From assembly GCA_003993805.1 (NCBI GenBank), contig RSEF01000003.1, positions 60,353,380 to 60,417,379 of the forward strand: 64,000 bases of DNA, in the 5' to 3' direction. The notes under the pieces were generated by a model. That model worked only from the letters and a program-made list of their open reading frames with translations, was not told the origin of the DNA and ran no database searches. A program made the translations under genes and the position numbers. This DNA is from Himantopus leucocephalus. Its lineage: Eukaryota; Chordata; Aves; Charadriiformes; Recurvirostridae. Numbering within the stretch: the stretch's first letter is position 1; the number at the start of each line of letters is the position of its first letter. This document shows, piece by piece, positions 12,241 to 25,900 of this stretch.

Positions 12241-14548
12241 GAAAGGAGAAGGGCACGCAGTCATGGGCAGAATGCATCGTCCCTGGTGCCAGGAGCTTTC
12301 CTCCCCCTGCCCCCGACAAAATTAAAACAACAACAAAAATGGGCCAAAAAGTCACCCCTGCTCCACAGCAATGGAAGGAGCCCTTTTGTTCGTGTGTCTG
12401 CCTTAACTACGGCTGAAACCTGTCTGCTCAATGTCCCCAAAGCCTTTGAAGTTTGGATCCCAGCTAACAAGGGCTAGAGCTTTCCCTCCCCCACGCAACT
12501 TCATGCTGTTGCCAGGCTGCAAACAATCACCATACATATTACGGATGAAACCACGAGGACCAACAACAGAAGAAGCAAAAACTAATTGTCTAGGTGCCAG
12601 AAGTTAAAGCTTTTGTTTCCCAATGTAATTTGATTCCCTTCTCTTCCACTTCCCCCCCCCCGCCCTCCACTCCACCATCCATTTAAAATGTGGTTCATCA
12701 TAGAAAATGATTTTACTTTGATGCGATCTCAAAAAATGGTTTGAAATGGCCATACATACAATATCACCACTGTCCCCAGTGCATTAACTCTTCCAAAGTT
12801 ATTCTTGACTTCTGAATTCTTATAAGAATGTTTTTTCTCCCATACGAGAACAAGAAAAAATGGTTGGTGCTGCAGAGAAGAACCGCAATCTGCCACTGCC
12901 AGCGAATGTGCAGAAATGAAGCAGAGAGAGCTGTGCACCTATTTTTCCACAATGTTCATAGCGATGGACTAGCCATGTCTTGTTCTCAAGCAGAAGCCAA
13001 AGTCGGTGCCCAGTCCAAGGGATGCTATTTCCAGCCTGCATTGAAGCCAGTATTAATGCCTCACCTCTCCTCTGGATCAGGTGGTAGCAGAGTACATGGC
13101 AAACAGACCAAACACATCACCACTACATCTTGTGAAATATTGTGAGCCACACCATTTCGTGAAGCCTGCTGGTCTTACATTGACCTGGTGGAGTAGAAAC
13201 TTCAGTGAGACGAAGGATTTCCTGAATGCTGAAGATGAGCACAGCTAAGAAGATAACACAGCACAGTGATGCGACTCAGGGGCTAAAATGATGCCAAGAT
13301 ACTGGAACAGCCTCCAGCAAACCCTGGCATTGGGGTGCAAGAAGGGAGAGAAAGGGGGTTATGTCACCATATCTCTTCCATTCTACAAAACGGTGACCAA
13401 ACGGTGTAGAAGGATAATGGCAAATGCACAGGGATGTCAAAAGGATTACTGAATTATTCTGCTTTTAAACAGACTCCAAGTAGTTCCTATAGTTCAAGGT
13501 GGAGGAAAGACCAATGTTAATAAAATAACTTAGTACAAATAATTTATTCAGTGAATCTCATAGAATTGATTTATATTTCTTTTCCTTTGGGAAACTAATA
13601 CTTTGGGCCAAAAAATTGGTCTGTCTTCATGTAAAATGTTTTGTTAAAAGACTTACATATTCTAGGGAAAGAAAACACTTTTCATAAAAAGTGTGTTTAG
13701 TCAAAAACAATGGTTTTCTATTGAAAAACTGTTTTAGTGGGAAAAATTGACCACTTTTTAAATGACATCAGTGAACATGTTCATAGTGTGCTCACCTACT
13801 ATACCCCTTTCCTTCAGTATTGAAACGCACCCTGCAAAGAGCTTGTGAGTTTTTTCCTGTATGTATTTTTTGGCAGCCATGCATGCTCAGGAAGGCCTGA
13901 TTTTGAAATGTAAGCTACCAGTGGTAATTTGGATGCCTAGCGTTGCCCGTTTCCCCATTTATTACTGGATCTTTATCCTAAACAAGAAGATTTTAGTCTC
14001 TTGAATTTTAAGTGCACATGTGCCTTCCATGACATTAGATAACAACCACGCTATAGCCAAACATGAGCTGTGCTCGGCTCCGAGACAGTCATTTGGTTGA
14101 GTATGAGAATAACTTGGTGAAATATGAGGACCTGGGGGCAGGGGCGAGACTGAACCATCTAATGCTTCTTTTTCATCTTCCATTGCGTGAATCCGGGAGC
14201 CTCCCACAGTGAGACCGCAGGTTTGGGTGCCGCATCGGGTGGAGATACCAGACTGAGTTCAGACGGAGCATCTCCAGTGTCTGCAGTGGGCTGTCTCTCT
14301 TTGCTGAGCTCACCAGTAAAGCCAGCAAGGAGACAGCTGGTGTGCACCACCAGCAATGCCAAGCTCCAGCACAGCCACACGCAACGAGCCCACCAGCTTT
14401 TGGTGTCTTCAGAGAGAAGCAGCATTTTCTCCGTGGACTCAAAACTCCCACAGACAGTTCTGATCTGATGTGATTTGTTGGTTGATTTTTTTACTCATCC
14501 AATTCTCCTAAAATAACCCTAAAAAAACCCTTTCCACAAAGTCATCTT
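12241..14548. other. Noncoding stretch, nothing recognised
   Basis: A C10 run lies at 12,652-12,661. Overlapping open frames on both strands at 12.7-13.1 kb and 14.15-14.47 kb carry no family features. The DNA at 13.5-13.8 kb is AT-rich with A-tracts. Confidence 0.5.
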
Positions 14549-14581
14549 GCGTGCATATGCACATGTGTATGTGTATGTGTA
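14549..14581. repeat. Alternating purine-pyrimidine tract (Z-DNA-prone)
   Basis: Thirty-three consecutive bases alternate strictly between purine and pyrimidine, mixing GCGTGC, ATATGC and TATGTG units. Such tracts can adopt left-handed DNA under supercoiling. A looser TG/TA-rich stretch continues at 14,830-14,895. Confidence 0.7.
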
Positions 14582-15739
14582 AAACAGAAAGCTGTGAAGA
14601 CATAAGGCAGATTCTCAACTGCTCCATGTAAACCATCTCACCGGGTTTTGGCAAAGAGATCAGTGCAAGGGTTCCTTTATACTGTTGCCTTGGACATCCC
14701 AGGAAGATGAGGGGTTGCAGATTCTTCCATTTTCATATTATATGAGTGTATGGCAAGAAGCAATCAGATTCTTTTTCTCCAGATATGTATATATCTGATT
14801 TTTTTTTTATGAAGGAGTTTATGTGTAGAAGCATGTAAATATATGTGTGAACATCTGTGTGCATCTGTGTCTGCTTGTATGTGTGTACATGTAGCACGTA
14901 CAATTTCTCCACTGAAAAGATGAGAGAAGAAGTAAATATAGTGACCAAGAAATATCCTATTCAGGTAAAGTAAGGTAAGCTAACTTACATGTTCACACAG
15001 AAACTGTGAATTCTGAACTATGGTGTTTTCGTTATTTGTTATATTCAGGATAAAACTGAAAGGGAATTACTGAGAAATGGTTAACTGTTGGTCATATTCA
15101 ATCACTTAATTAATGTGTCACAAAAGCTTTTTTCCTGTTACATTTATTCACATGTGCCTGTTTAGATTTAACTCTCAAGCAATATAATAATATGTATTAC
15201 TTCACTGAAGTGACACTGATTTTCATAGCTGAGATTCAAGTAGACTGAAAAATTGTTGTTCTTATGCAAAATAAGTGGTTTTACAACATGCTGATCACAT
15301 CTATTACAGGGCCAAGGGAAGTAAAAAGCCTCATTGCAGTGAGGAAGAACAAGATCTCTTTTACTTTCTAACAAACAAGTTAAGAAATAATGTGAAGGTC
15401 TCACAATAGATCTGTAACCTGTATGCATGGCAGATGATAAATGGGGACAGCCACCATTGTAGCAGGATAATGAAGGACAGCCTGGGAAATAACTTTGGCT
15501 TCTGATTAGCTCACCTGATTTCATACCAGTGCTGTATCAGACAAACTGGAAAATATTTTCTGGAGGTATGATTTTACATAGTGCTTAGAAAAAAATGAGG
15601 AAGTATGTGACTACCTTACCAAAAGCACCCAAAAAGAATAAAGGAAGAGGGAATCAGATGACAGAATGGCCAAGGAAGCCCAAGAGGTAGTTGTCTAGTA
15701 GAAACTGTATCTGTTTGTATGTAAATATGTATGATGCAA
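14582..15739. other. Noncoding stretch, TG-rich in part
   Basis: No gene is recognised. Degenerate TGTG/CATC repeats occupy 14,820-14,895, and a 118-codon minus-strand open frame at 15.17-15.52 kb has no recognisable domain. Confidence 0.5.
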
Positions 15740-15760
15740 GCATGTGTGTGTGCGTGCATG
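15740..15760. repeat. Short alternating purine-pyrimidine tract
   Basis: Twenty-one bases alternate strictly between purine and pyrimidine (core TGTGTGTGTGCGTGCATG), inside a wider degenerate TATG/TGTG-rich stretch (about 15,710-15,800). A POU octamer, ATGCAAAT, follows at 15,800-15,807. Confidence 0.7.
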
Positions 15761-16641
15761 TTTATGCATATTTGAGTATATGTTGATCTGTGTGAGGGCA
15801 TGCAAATGATCTGCCCTCATTCAATAAGCTCTTAGGTTACATTTAAGATGAACAGACAAAATGAGTCATCTCTACATGACTTTAGCATTTCTCCTTTCTT
15901 GACTGTCTTACCTTGGGCCTCGGCTGTGCCCCATCCAGATGGCTGCACTGTGGAATCTGTCCCATCTCACCCCTCGATTCTGCCTCTTCCAAGCATAGAT
16001 ATTCTCAAATTGTTCATTTTTCTTCTCCTGGACTCATCAGGAGTCCAGAAGGAGATCAGGAATTGAAGCACTTTTTTTAAGGTGGGCCAAACAGGATTCA
16101 GAATTTGTAGAGGAAGGAAAATTTAGTAACAGCTTTTAATAAAATTTTTCATTATCAGAAGGTAAAGTCAATAAAAGTTCAAAACAATTTTAGCGGCCAA
16201 TGGGACCCCGGTTGCCTATGTGAAGGGATATTACAGAAAATTTATTTGATTTAAAGAAAGCGGGGAGAGCCATTGCTTCCAGAGAAAGGACTGGAGAAGC
16301 GCAGTTGCTGGCCTGACAGGGGGGATACAGTTACAGGTAACTGTAGGCAGAAAGTCTAAACTTCACCGCTGGAAACCAGAACTCTACAAGGAGCATTTAT
16401 AGCAATTCAACACCAATCATAACTATTTAACTAGTTCAATAATATGTTACCCAGCTAGTCTGCAATTTTCCTAAAGAACAGTTATGCAGAAATGGGCATC
16501 TGCTCAGATCACCCAATTCAAAACAAACCATTTGCATAATAAATATTTGCAGAGGAACAAGTGGGTGGGGTTTAGGCGAGTGCACAGATGAACATAAAAA
16601 TCAAATATGGCTAGAAAGAAACCAGGCTTAATTACTGGAGG

Positions 16642-16665
16642 AAAACAAAACAAAACAAAACAAAG
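16642..16665. repeat. (AAAAC)n microsatellite
   Basis: Four consecutive AAAAC units and a partial fifth are visible. It is a short simple repeat. An octamer, ATTTGCAT, lies about 110 bases upstream at 16,530-16,537. Confidence 0.9.
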
Positions 16666-17161
16666 CCCCCGTATTTCTTCAACTACTTCAAAAAAATCAG
16701 TGCAAATATCTCTAGAATGTCCATTTTCCTCTTTCCAGGGTCATCATTTTCTTCCTGTTCCTCACTGACTAATAAAAAGGAGCTCGTGGGCTTGTTCCCG
16801 TGCCAGTATGTATATGTGCTTCTGTGGGTATGCAGGGACGTGAGGGTGGATGGCAAAATGCCAAGGTCTACAGCACTGTTCCCAAATAAAGTCTGCTTCA
16901 CAATGACACTTAGGGTAAAAAATAGCTACAGCTTTTTTAATATCAGAAGTTCACCCAGACACTACTCTTGCACTGAGTCCCAGCATGCATTGTGGGAAAT
17001 TCAGTGGCACTTTTTACCTCCCATGGTCTCCTTCCAACTGTAATTTGTCCATCACTAATGTGACCAACAATTTATTACATTATACCCTCCAAAGGAAATA
17101 TCAGTTTCTACCCTGTTTCCATAGAGTTAGTGGTAGAGGGGCAATGGATTAAATGAAACTC

Positions 17162-17185
17162 ATGAAAATGAGTATGAAAATGAGT
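17162..17185. repeat. Perfect tandem duplication, 12-bp unit
   Basis: ATGAAAATGAGT occurs twice in direct succession without mismatch. Related fragments (AAATGAAACTC before, TAAAAATGG after) suggest a slightly longer degenerate array. Confidence 0.9.
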
Positions 17186-17589
17186 TAAAAATGGTTTGAC
17201 TAGACCCACTTGTTGATCGTGGGCAGCTCAGAAAAGCCTGTGAAAGGGAGACAATTGAGAGGAGAATGCTAAAATGAGCAGAGAAAGGTCCAGAAACAGG
17301 ACAAAAACCCCAACCAACCCCCCCCTAAAATCACCCATCTTTCCTGGATCTCACGACAAAGAAATTAAGTTGGAAGGATGTGAGAGAGAAAAGGAGGATG
17401 AGTAGCATGGCAGCCTAGCCAGGAATAATCATTGTAGCAAGATCCTTGGCATGTTCCCAGCATGAGGAAACTTGATGAACATTTAATCCAAGCACATTCT
17501 TCGTGGGGCTTCTGCCTCTCTTAGCAGCACAGAAGCTCATCCGTGGTGAGGAGGGTATAAGAGCAAGGTCTCTCCGTGTGACCTCTGCA

Positions 17590-18360
17590 TGGCAATATGT
17601 AATGGTGACATATTAAATATGACTAATATTTTCTTCAGAACTGAGTTTACAAAAATACATGATCAGCTGTGGTCAGCAAACAAGACCATAATGTGGTGTC
17701 TATCACAGCACAAACAGTGTATTAATGGAGCCATTAATCACCATCAAAACTGTATTAGGAGTGAAGATAGCCAAAGAGAGCTTAACTGACAGCAAGTGGC
17801 CATAAACCTGTCCAAAACCTAATTTGATTACCATCATACCAGCATCTGTGCCACTTATGAGGGTTCATTTTTTTGATGAAATTAAGTAGACAAGTCGTTC
17901 ATGCGTATAATAGACATCTAAATCATGGTAAACATGTTGCTGGCAAGAGAAGTAGTTAAAGAAAGTGGGAGATTGCTTTGCAGGTGAAATTTCAGGCAAA
18001 ATGCACTGCCGGTGTCACAACAGTTGGTTAGAAAACCGTTGTCAAACTCGTCTTGCCAAGCCGTGAGTGAGAAATGTTTTGGATCCACGTTCAACAGAAT
18101 AAATGCTGCTGCAAGTCAGGGGATGTTGGGAGCCTCTAGCTATTTACAAGAAGGACGGCTTTTGCCAATATAAACTCTTGCTCTTTATCGGCAATAAATA
18201 TTCCCTACAAACAATCTGTTTTATTCATAGACAGTTGGACCCATTATGTTTTGGTCTTGACAGACGGGACAGTAGGATGCTGCATTTAAATGACACAGAC
18301 TGTATAGGAATGTATTTCCAGATGATGACTGAGCCTGGAGCTTCCCCATAAATCAGGGGA
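17590..18360 (+). promoter_or_regulatory. Candidate long enhancer-like noncoding element
   Basis: This stretch has the even, non-repetitive, motif-dense texture of deeply conserved vertebrate noncoding elements. It contains CCATTAATCACC and GTATTAATGG (homeodomain TAAT cores), GACAGCAAGTGG and CAGCTG-like E-boxes, AACAGTTGG and AACCGTT Myb-type sites, GCCATAAAC and TTTATT posterior HOX-type sites, and CAATAAATATTC. Two short open frames (66 and 82 codons) overlap it without family resemblance. Orientation is nominal. The assignment is inference from motifs and needs an alignment with other vertebrates. Confidence 0.35.
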
Positions 18361-20931
18361 GGGAAATTATTCTGTAAGAAATATGCTCAGATTTCGGCCT
18401 CATAAATACAGAGAGAAACCAAATTTTCAGGGCTTCTTAACTTTTATGTGAGCATTTTAATGATCATTTTAGACAGCTACCAAGAAATTCACATTTACTA
18501 TTAGCAATATTATGCACATGAGAAGTCTCTCAGGAAAGGATAAGGTTGTCCCACCTACACATAACTAAGAGGTTCAAGTCTGAAAAGATCTCCATTTTGG
18601 AGGTCAGGGACAACTGAATTTTCTGGCAGAATCAAACCCTCCAATTGCCACAATGAATAGAGACTAAAAATCATCGTTTTCTTGCTTGCTTTACCGTGCA
18701 GCTGGTATAGGTAGGGGTGAATGTGTAGCTGCACACAGAGTCACCACTGGAAGGAAGGGATGAGATCTCGTAGCTCAAACAAGAAAGTATTTGAGAGCCA
18801 GGTGGACATGTGAAAACATGCCTGCTTTAACTTGCCACCTTTAAATAGTCTTAGCACGGCTGGTGATCTTAGGCCACTTCAAATGTATCCCACGTAGGTG
18901 CTGTACATATGCTGAATGTATAATATAATTGAATATGGAACAGGAAGGGGATCAGTCCCCAGAGAGGGAGATTGTTTCTTCAGACTAGACGTTAATGATA
19001 GAGTGAGTGACATTTATCTCCAGTCCTTTTATGAATCACTGAGATGCAAACAGTGAACACCTTGCCTTTGCTGTGAGCTATGCCTCAAGCCATGGGAAGC
19101 TGCCTGCCATTCACAAGCCAATGCCTTGTAGGCAGCTCCATCTTACCTGAGTTCGCAGATGGGCCATTCCCCAGGTGGGTCTGGCAAAACACTTCTCATT
19201 AATCATTGCTTAAAGCCCTCTCAGTGGGAAGACCTCAGGTTAGACATCATTTGGAAACAAATTGGGTGAAAAATAGCTCTGACAATAAGGAGCCCACACA
19301 GAATTCCCCTGTGAGAGCTTCAGTGGTGTGAAAACAGACTCTTCCAGGACACTAAATGATCTGTCAGTTAGCAAATGACATTATAATCCAGTTTTATGCC
19401 ACAGACAAATCAAAGCCTTTGCTGTACTTCCTCACTTTTCCCTCTATTTTCCCCCCTTTACCTCCTTTAAAGTGACTGAATATTTGAGTTTGGGTAGGAA
19501 AGAAAAGGATATGCTACAGAATTTACAAAACATACTCTTTATTTTCAGTGAGGTGAAATAGTATCAGATTTTCCATGTTAAGTCATAGACAGGAAATAAA
19601 ATACCTCAGAAAGGAGGCAGTGTTATGGTCTGTGGTTCAGGAGAGAGAAACTGAGATTTCTGCTTGTGCTTTGCCCCCTGCTGTGCTCCAAGTCCCCTTT
19701 GATTATTCCTTTTGCTTTTATGGGCGGAGATGCTGAGACATCTAACTTTCTGGAGGCAATGGGCTTAGTGACATGCTTAAACAAATGTTGTGCTTATGCA
19801 CCTTAATGTTTGAATCAGGGCTGTAATGTCAACGACACACTTGCATACCTCATAGGAGTGGAACTCTTACCTGTAAAGACTCACCCTGGACACTTGAAGA
19901 ACTATTTACAGTGATACTAATCTTAGAGAAAAATTAAGGTAGAGCTAAGACAGTTGAAGGAAGTCATCTTGCTTTGTCCAGAAAAGGTTCGCCAGGCATA
20001 ACTGTCCTGAATAGAAGGAAGTGAACCCCAAATCCAAACCCACTTCCCAGACAGATATCCAAGTTGCAAACACCTCCAACAGACAAACCTAAGTCTTGCA
20101 GTGTTGTCTCACTGCCTCTTTTCTCCTCCTGCCATCGTTAACAGCAGAAACCCACCCACAATCTGCCAGACACCTCACAAGTGACCAACAGTCTGCCCAT
20201 GTTCTCATTTGCCTCTGGTGCTGCCCAAAGGATGCTCTTGTCCCCAGCCCTTCCTGGCAGTGGGGTTCCTTATTCTGCTCCAGTTTAGGTGGATGCACTG
20301 AAGTTCTGCCGGAGTAATTTCTAAAATGAAACATGGACTCAAGTGCTTTTCTGAAGGGAGGCTACAGTAACTATTTCAAAGCAAAATCCTTGTGCACTCA
20401 AATAGTCGTCCTGGGCAGCCTGGTTATTCCCTATTAAATGACAGTATTCATTTTCAAGCGCTGAGACTTCATGTCAGCGGTAATTCTGGGTCCTCAGAGG
20501 CATTAAGTGTTGACCAACTCAAGTAAACTTAGAAACTACATTTCTTCTCTGCTTCCAGCATTGTTTCTTTTCTCAAGTACATCCAAAGATTAAATTGACA
20601 CAGGGCATTGACAACAAAAAAAGGGAAATAATGAGTATGCAGCAGAATTTACCCAAACTGAACAGAGAAATAAAATGTAGTGTGGGGCAAGTCAGACGTC
20701 CTTCACTGAAGGACATGGAGTATAGCCCAGCTGTGACATACAGGCATGGACACAGGCAAAACCCACTGCCACAAGAGGCTGAAACATAAATGGCAATTGT
20801 TAAAACTCAGGTTTTGCTTCCTGCTGATGTCTCATATGGACCTATCTACATGAAAACCTGCCTACATATTACACTAGAAAGGGTTAAGGGTTAATTTTTT
20901 ATTGGTTCCAGCTGTGACACCCAATGTTGTG
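18361..20931. other. Noncoding stretch, nothing recognised
   Basis: Mixed-composition DNA with few long open frames. I see no repeat family, CpG patch or RNA gene here. Confidence 0.55.
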
Positions 20932-20949
20932 GTACATCGCACGATGTAC
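20932..20949. other. Perfect short palindrome
   Basis: GTACATCG and CGATGTAC are exact reverse complements separated by CA. The two arm CpGs and the neighbouring GCACGA are unusual in this CpG-poor stretch. No associated element is recognised. Confidence 0.6.
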
Positions 20950-22559
20950 GAAGGTTTCTTTGAAGTCTCCCCTTTCACAGTCCTAACACAACAGGTCTTG
21001 GAGTTTGAATAACAGTAGCTTACAGCAGTCTGAATCCAGGCAGGCCACTATCAACTGGGGACAACAAATAGTTTAAGACTCAGGGGCTGTGCAACAACCT
21101 GTTGAGGTCTGATCCCTTTCTTTTGCCTTCCCACTGAAATGTCCCTAAGGTATTTAAGACTCCTTTCTCTAATGCTCTTGCCCAGAGATCTTTCTGTCAG
21201 CTTTTTGTCTGGAGTGAATCAATGACTTTTGCCACAGGTCTATCAATACCCATCATCCCTTTAGGCTGCCTGAGCTTTTTTATCTAGGGGTTCAACACAG
21301 ACCTCAAAGATTGGTTGGCCCAAAGTACTGAATTCCTTTTTCTTTCGGTGTGGTTCATCCAGAACATGAGTGAAGGATTCAGTGTGATCTGTGCTGGAGT
21401 TCCTCCCTGAGCCCTGTCTGTTGATACCCTCTGCCCAGAACACACTAGAGTGTCCCCCAGTGTGAATATTTGCTAAGAAATAAGACCTACGTCAATTATT
21501 TAGCAAACACACAGGCCATCTGCAACATTTCTTCCTGCTCTGGGCACCACCTTGCACCACAACAGCCTTGCTGAAATCAAGCTTAAAATTGACAGTGTTT
21601 CCATGGCATATTGCTGTCAGATTTCCAATAATGGCCTCAAGGTGTGGAGAAAGGGACACTGATCCAGCACTTGTCCCAACTCAATATGTTTGCACCTCCC
21701 TGCTGGCCTCTGGAAATGACGGGGATGCAGCCAGCCTCACTCATCACACAGAATTAGTGAGCGTGTGACTGTCTTCGCATGGCAGCCCTGCACAGCAGTC
21801 AGCAAGTAAGAAGATTTATTGCTTTATTTGACACTCTGTTATTCACTAACTGAGCATGACACATCTGGGACTAGGAACCATCTATTTGACATCAATGAGC
21901 CTTTTTTGCATTGATTGAGTTTATCCAGTTCATGCCCAGAATACAACCTGAGTAAGGAAAGACTCCCAAAATGGGCTAGAATGGGAGCTGCTGTTTTTAT
22001 TTTTTTTCCATAAGAAGGAATATGATGGGCAAATGACCTCATATGTTACAGAGCAAGGAGAGGTGATGTCAGTCACTTCAGCACCATCCTTCTTGTCACG
22101 AGGCACCATAATGATGAGAAACCATTTTTTTAATGCTGATAGACTGGCAGGGAAGCACAGATCAAAATGCCATAAATAATAATAGCAATGTCTGGAGTCT
22201 GAGTGAAATTAAATCACCTTGCCTGGCCCATAGATGAGACCATGAGTTGCACTGCTCAGGACATGATATTCCATGTGTGCTCTGCAGAGCTGGGAACAAT
22301 GTTCACCGCAATTGCTTTTTCCCTTCCCTAACTGGTGGGACAGGCCAACCCGCATGCATGGCATTGCTCTGAACTAGACATAAAATATGGAAAAAACATG
22401 AAAGTCTCATCAATCTTACACAGAGTTTAGACTGAGCCCTAAATGCACTTTTGTTGCATAGGCAGCTTGGGCTATCGCTGGACTAATGAAGGAAGCGACC
22501 CTTTATGTGACAGTGCAACACTCACAGACGAACCCCTCACTTTTTGGGTGTTAAATCAG
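20950..22559. other. Noncoding stretch, nothing recognised
   Basis: A TATTTAAGACTCC sequence near 21,152 looks TATA-like, but no transcript structure follows. No gene or repeat family can be supported. Confidence 0.5.
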
Positions 22560-22900
22560 AACCCTTCCTAAACACTTCAAACACTCCTTTGAACCCCAAA
22601 GCGAGAGCTCATGCTTCCTAAACGGAACATTTTAACTTTTTTCTTACTTGTAATTACTCCCAAGTCCGTAATTAAACTGCCCCCTATTCTGATGAGTTCC
22701 AAGACCTTTTGTTGCTGCTATTTTGCAGATTTAAAAAGGGAATTTGCGCAGCAGGTGAATTTAATCTGGAGTTTCAACTCTTTTTAGCCTCCTCATCATG
22801 AAGAAGAACATTTCCCCTCCTTTATATGTAGATGTTGATATGGCAATGCAAAACCAAATCATTCTGCAGATTAATTATGGACAGAAAAAGGAGAGAAATA
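22560..22900. promoter_or_regulatory. Candidate regulatory element (TAAT/E-box cluster)
   Basis: Clustered homeodomain-type cores (TTGTAATTACTCC, CGTAATTAAAC, GATTAATTATGG) occur together with a CAGGTG E-box in GCAGCAGGTGAATTTAATC and a CCTTTTGTTGCTG SOX-like site. The texture is non-repetitive and coding frames are absent. The element is inferred from motifs only. Confidence 0.3.
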
Positions 22901-25900
22901 AGTGAGCTGTCAATAGTAAAATATGTCAGCAACCAATCTCCTGTTTTAAATCTACCAGTGCTTCTTTTTGTTTTGGAGTGCAGTTAGCACTCATCAAGGC
23001 CAGCAGGACGGCAGCACTGGCAGGCAAAGGTGGCCTGTGATGGTGCTTCAGGGACCAAAGGACCCAGGAAACATGGGTGACCAACTCGGCATCCAAAAAA
23101 GTCAGCAATGTCCTCCTCTGTCATCTGATATGCTTTTCATTGGGAAGACAATCTCACCTCCCTCCAGGAGACCTGCCCCCTCCCAGCAGCTTGCAAAAAT
23201 AACACCAGAGGTTTCTAATACACAAATCCTCAAATCCCAGCCATGGTTCAAAGCTGTGCTGTCTCTCTAAGGCAGGTCTTACCAGAGCTACTTGCTCGGT
23301 CTTTGCTACTCTGGAAATACCGCACCAGATCACACACCAGGTCTATCTAGTCTATTACTGGTGATGATTGGGATTTCCTACTTTTCCTTTATCAATCATC
23401 TTTCTAAAACAGGCAATCTCAGACTTTTTAATCCCTTTGTCATTTGTTTTGTTATAAAAACAGGTCCCAGCTCTGGTCTTGATACTATTCCTGTCAATTT
23501 TTCATTCCACCTTAGTATTGTTTCTTTGACTGCAGTTGCACATTGATATTTTTCCTCTAATATGTGTAATATTTTTTCCTTTAATAAACTTCTCAATTCT
23601 TGGCACCACAGTTCTTTCACCATTGTGCTATGTGTTGTCTTCCATAGGTCTTTACTTTGAACTTATCTACAAAGGAAAATTATAGAAGAAGGATCAATTG
23701 GTTTACCTAAAATACTTCATCTACACAAATGTGACCAAGTTTCAATTTCCAACTTGATTTTTCTAATTATGAGGCATAATATGGCACAACACACCATTTG
23801 AAGACAAATCTTTATTTTTTTGAAAGAAAATCTATTCAAATGCAAGGTGGATATTTTATTTCCCAGTCATTCAAACGGGACATTGGCAAAAATATTTTTT
23901 TCTCCAGATTTTTTCAAATTGAATTGATCAGATTTTGTGAGACATTTTAGTTTGTGGGCAACTATTTAGTCCCAGCACCAGTGGTTCTCCAACTAGGTTT
24001 ACAACATGAAACATAATTGTGTAAGCTTGGGAGAGACCATCATTAGCTTGTGTCACAATGACAAAATGCCATTTATTCTTTGTTTCCTGTCTCTCAGCAG
24101 TATTTTTCATTCCTAATTCTCAGATTCTTTCATAACATTTTATGCCAGGCCATATGGAAAGTCTAACTATATTAGATCAAGGAGCTATCCATTACCTTTT
24201 ATGATGCTGACACATTCAAACGATGATATGTGCTGGACAGCTTTTGTATCTGTGAATTGCCATCACATAAAAAACAAAACATTCTGAGAAGTAGAAGATT
24301 TCAATAAGCTTCTTCCATGCAGTTATGTTTCCAGTAAAGCTTCTCATATATACTACTTTGTGTTTATGATCAGCGGATTTTATCTCAGTAGAACACACTG
24401 CCTCTTAGGCACATTGAATATCTGTGAGCTGGATGACTCCCAGGCTAGGGACCTCTAGTTCTTGCACTTTGGGAAAGCTGTGAAATTGTTTTCATCCATG
24501 AAGTTCCACGTCTGTTTACAAAGACAACAGAAAAATTCTCATTTGCATGACACCACCTTTACTAATGTCAAAATCCTCCACATTGTTTCCACCAGTTTAC
24601 CACATGCAGGTGTAAGGTAGATTACATCCACCATTTCCTAGGTCCAGCATCTGTTGTTCTCTGGCTTTTGGATGAGTGACTGTTTTCTATGTTTTTCGTA
24701 TGTCCTACATAAGTTCCACTTATTGACCCACCCATCTTTTGTAAAGAATCGCCATAGCAGCAACATCTAGAATTCCAAGTCCGGATGCCAGAGTATTTGG
24801 GGGTCCGTCTGTTTATTAACTGAGTCTGGTGAGTGACATCATTGTTTTTAATGATGAGCTGTCTCTGTTACTTCTACCAAGCTCCCAGTTTCTGAGATTT
24901 TTTGTCTTTGCCACTAGAAAACAACACACCCAGGGAAGTCTTTGTTGTGATATCTTCGGCAGTGAAACTTGTTGGAAAAAGAACTTCCCTACCAGCTTGG
25001 GTAATCAAGGCAGTCAGCAAGGGCCGTATCACTTCTGAGTTTAGGCTATTTCCAGAAGTTCAAGAAGTATCATAAACTAAATCCCAAATCCAGATGAGAA
25101 AGAAAGTAGCAGAGTGTCTCTGAACGGAAAAGAGCTGTAGCCTGGAAGGACACAGATATCCAATGGCAGGGAGCCTGGACACCAAATGAGGTATGGAGAG
25201 CGTGTGGAGGCTGTTTTGAGATACAGAAGCTGTAGCAAGGCAAGCACTGAGATTACTGTGGAGCACAACAGGCTCTCACCGAAGCGTTCAAAGTGGAGAT
25301 GAGAAAAAGGGAGTCACAGTACACAGAGACACACCTCCTCCGTGTTGAAATGCGCTTCCTAGAAGATATTTAAATGCTAGCAAACTCTGGCACATGTAAG
25401 CACATACAGAGACAAAGTCACACGTACAACAACCTACCCCGCCCCCAAATGCATGGGTTTCTAGAGTACAAATGTAAACCAAGAAGGATTTCTATGGAGG
25501 AGAGAAACAGATGAGGTGACTCTTCCACTACTTCTAGCTAGAGGTGACTATTTACCCCTAAAGTTTTTGATTAGTTGCACCTGTGATGGGGCGGGTTCTG
25601 TTCTGCTTTCATTAAGTGTGGAGATGGTTGTTTCTTGAGGAATTATTGGAGAACTCTCACCTTTTTCATGGCTCACAGCCAAATTCAAGTCACAAAGGAT
25701 ACTACTACCTGTCTTCACGGTCTGTTTCTGTTGACTTTTTCATGGCCAGTGGAGCAAAAACCAAAGCAAGACTGCCACAGCTCTGTGGCTGAGAAGAGGC
25801 TTTCCAGTAGCACTGTGCCATCTCTCCTGCTTTCATGCTTCTCTTTGTTGGTTCTCATCAGGAAGACCAGTAAGACTGGAGCCTGGTAAGTCACCACAGA

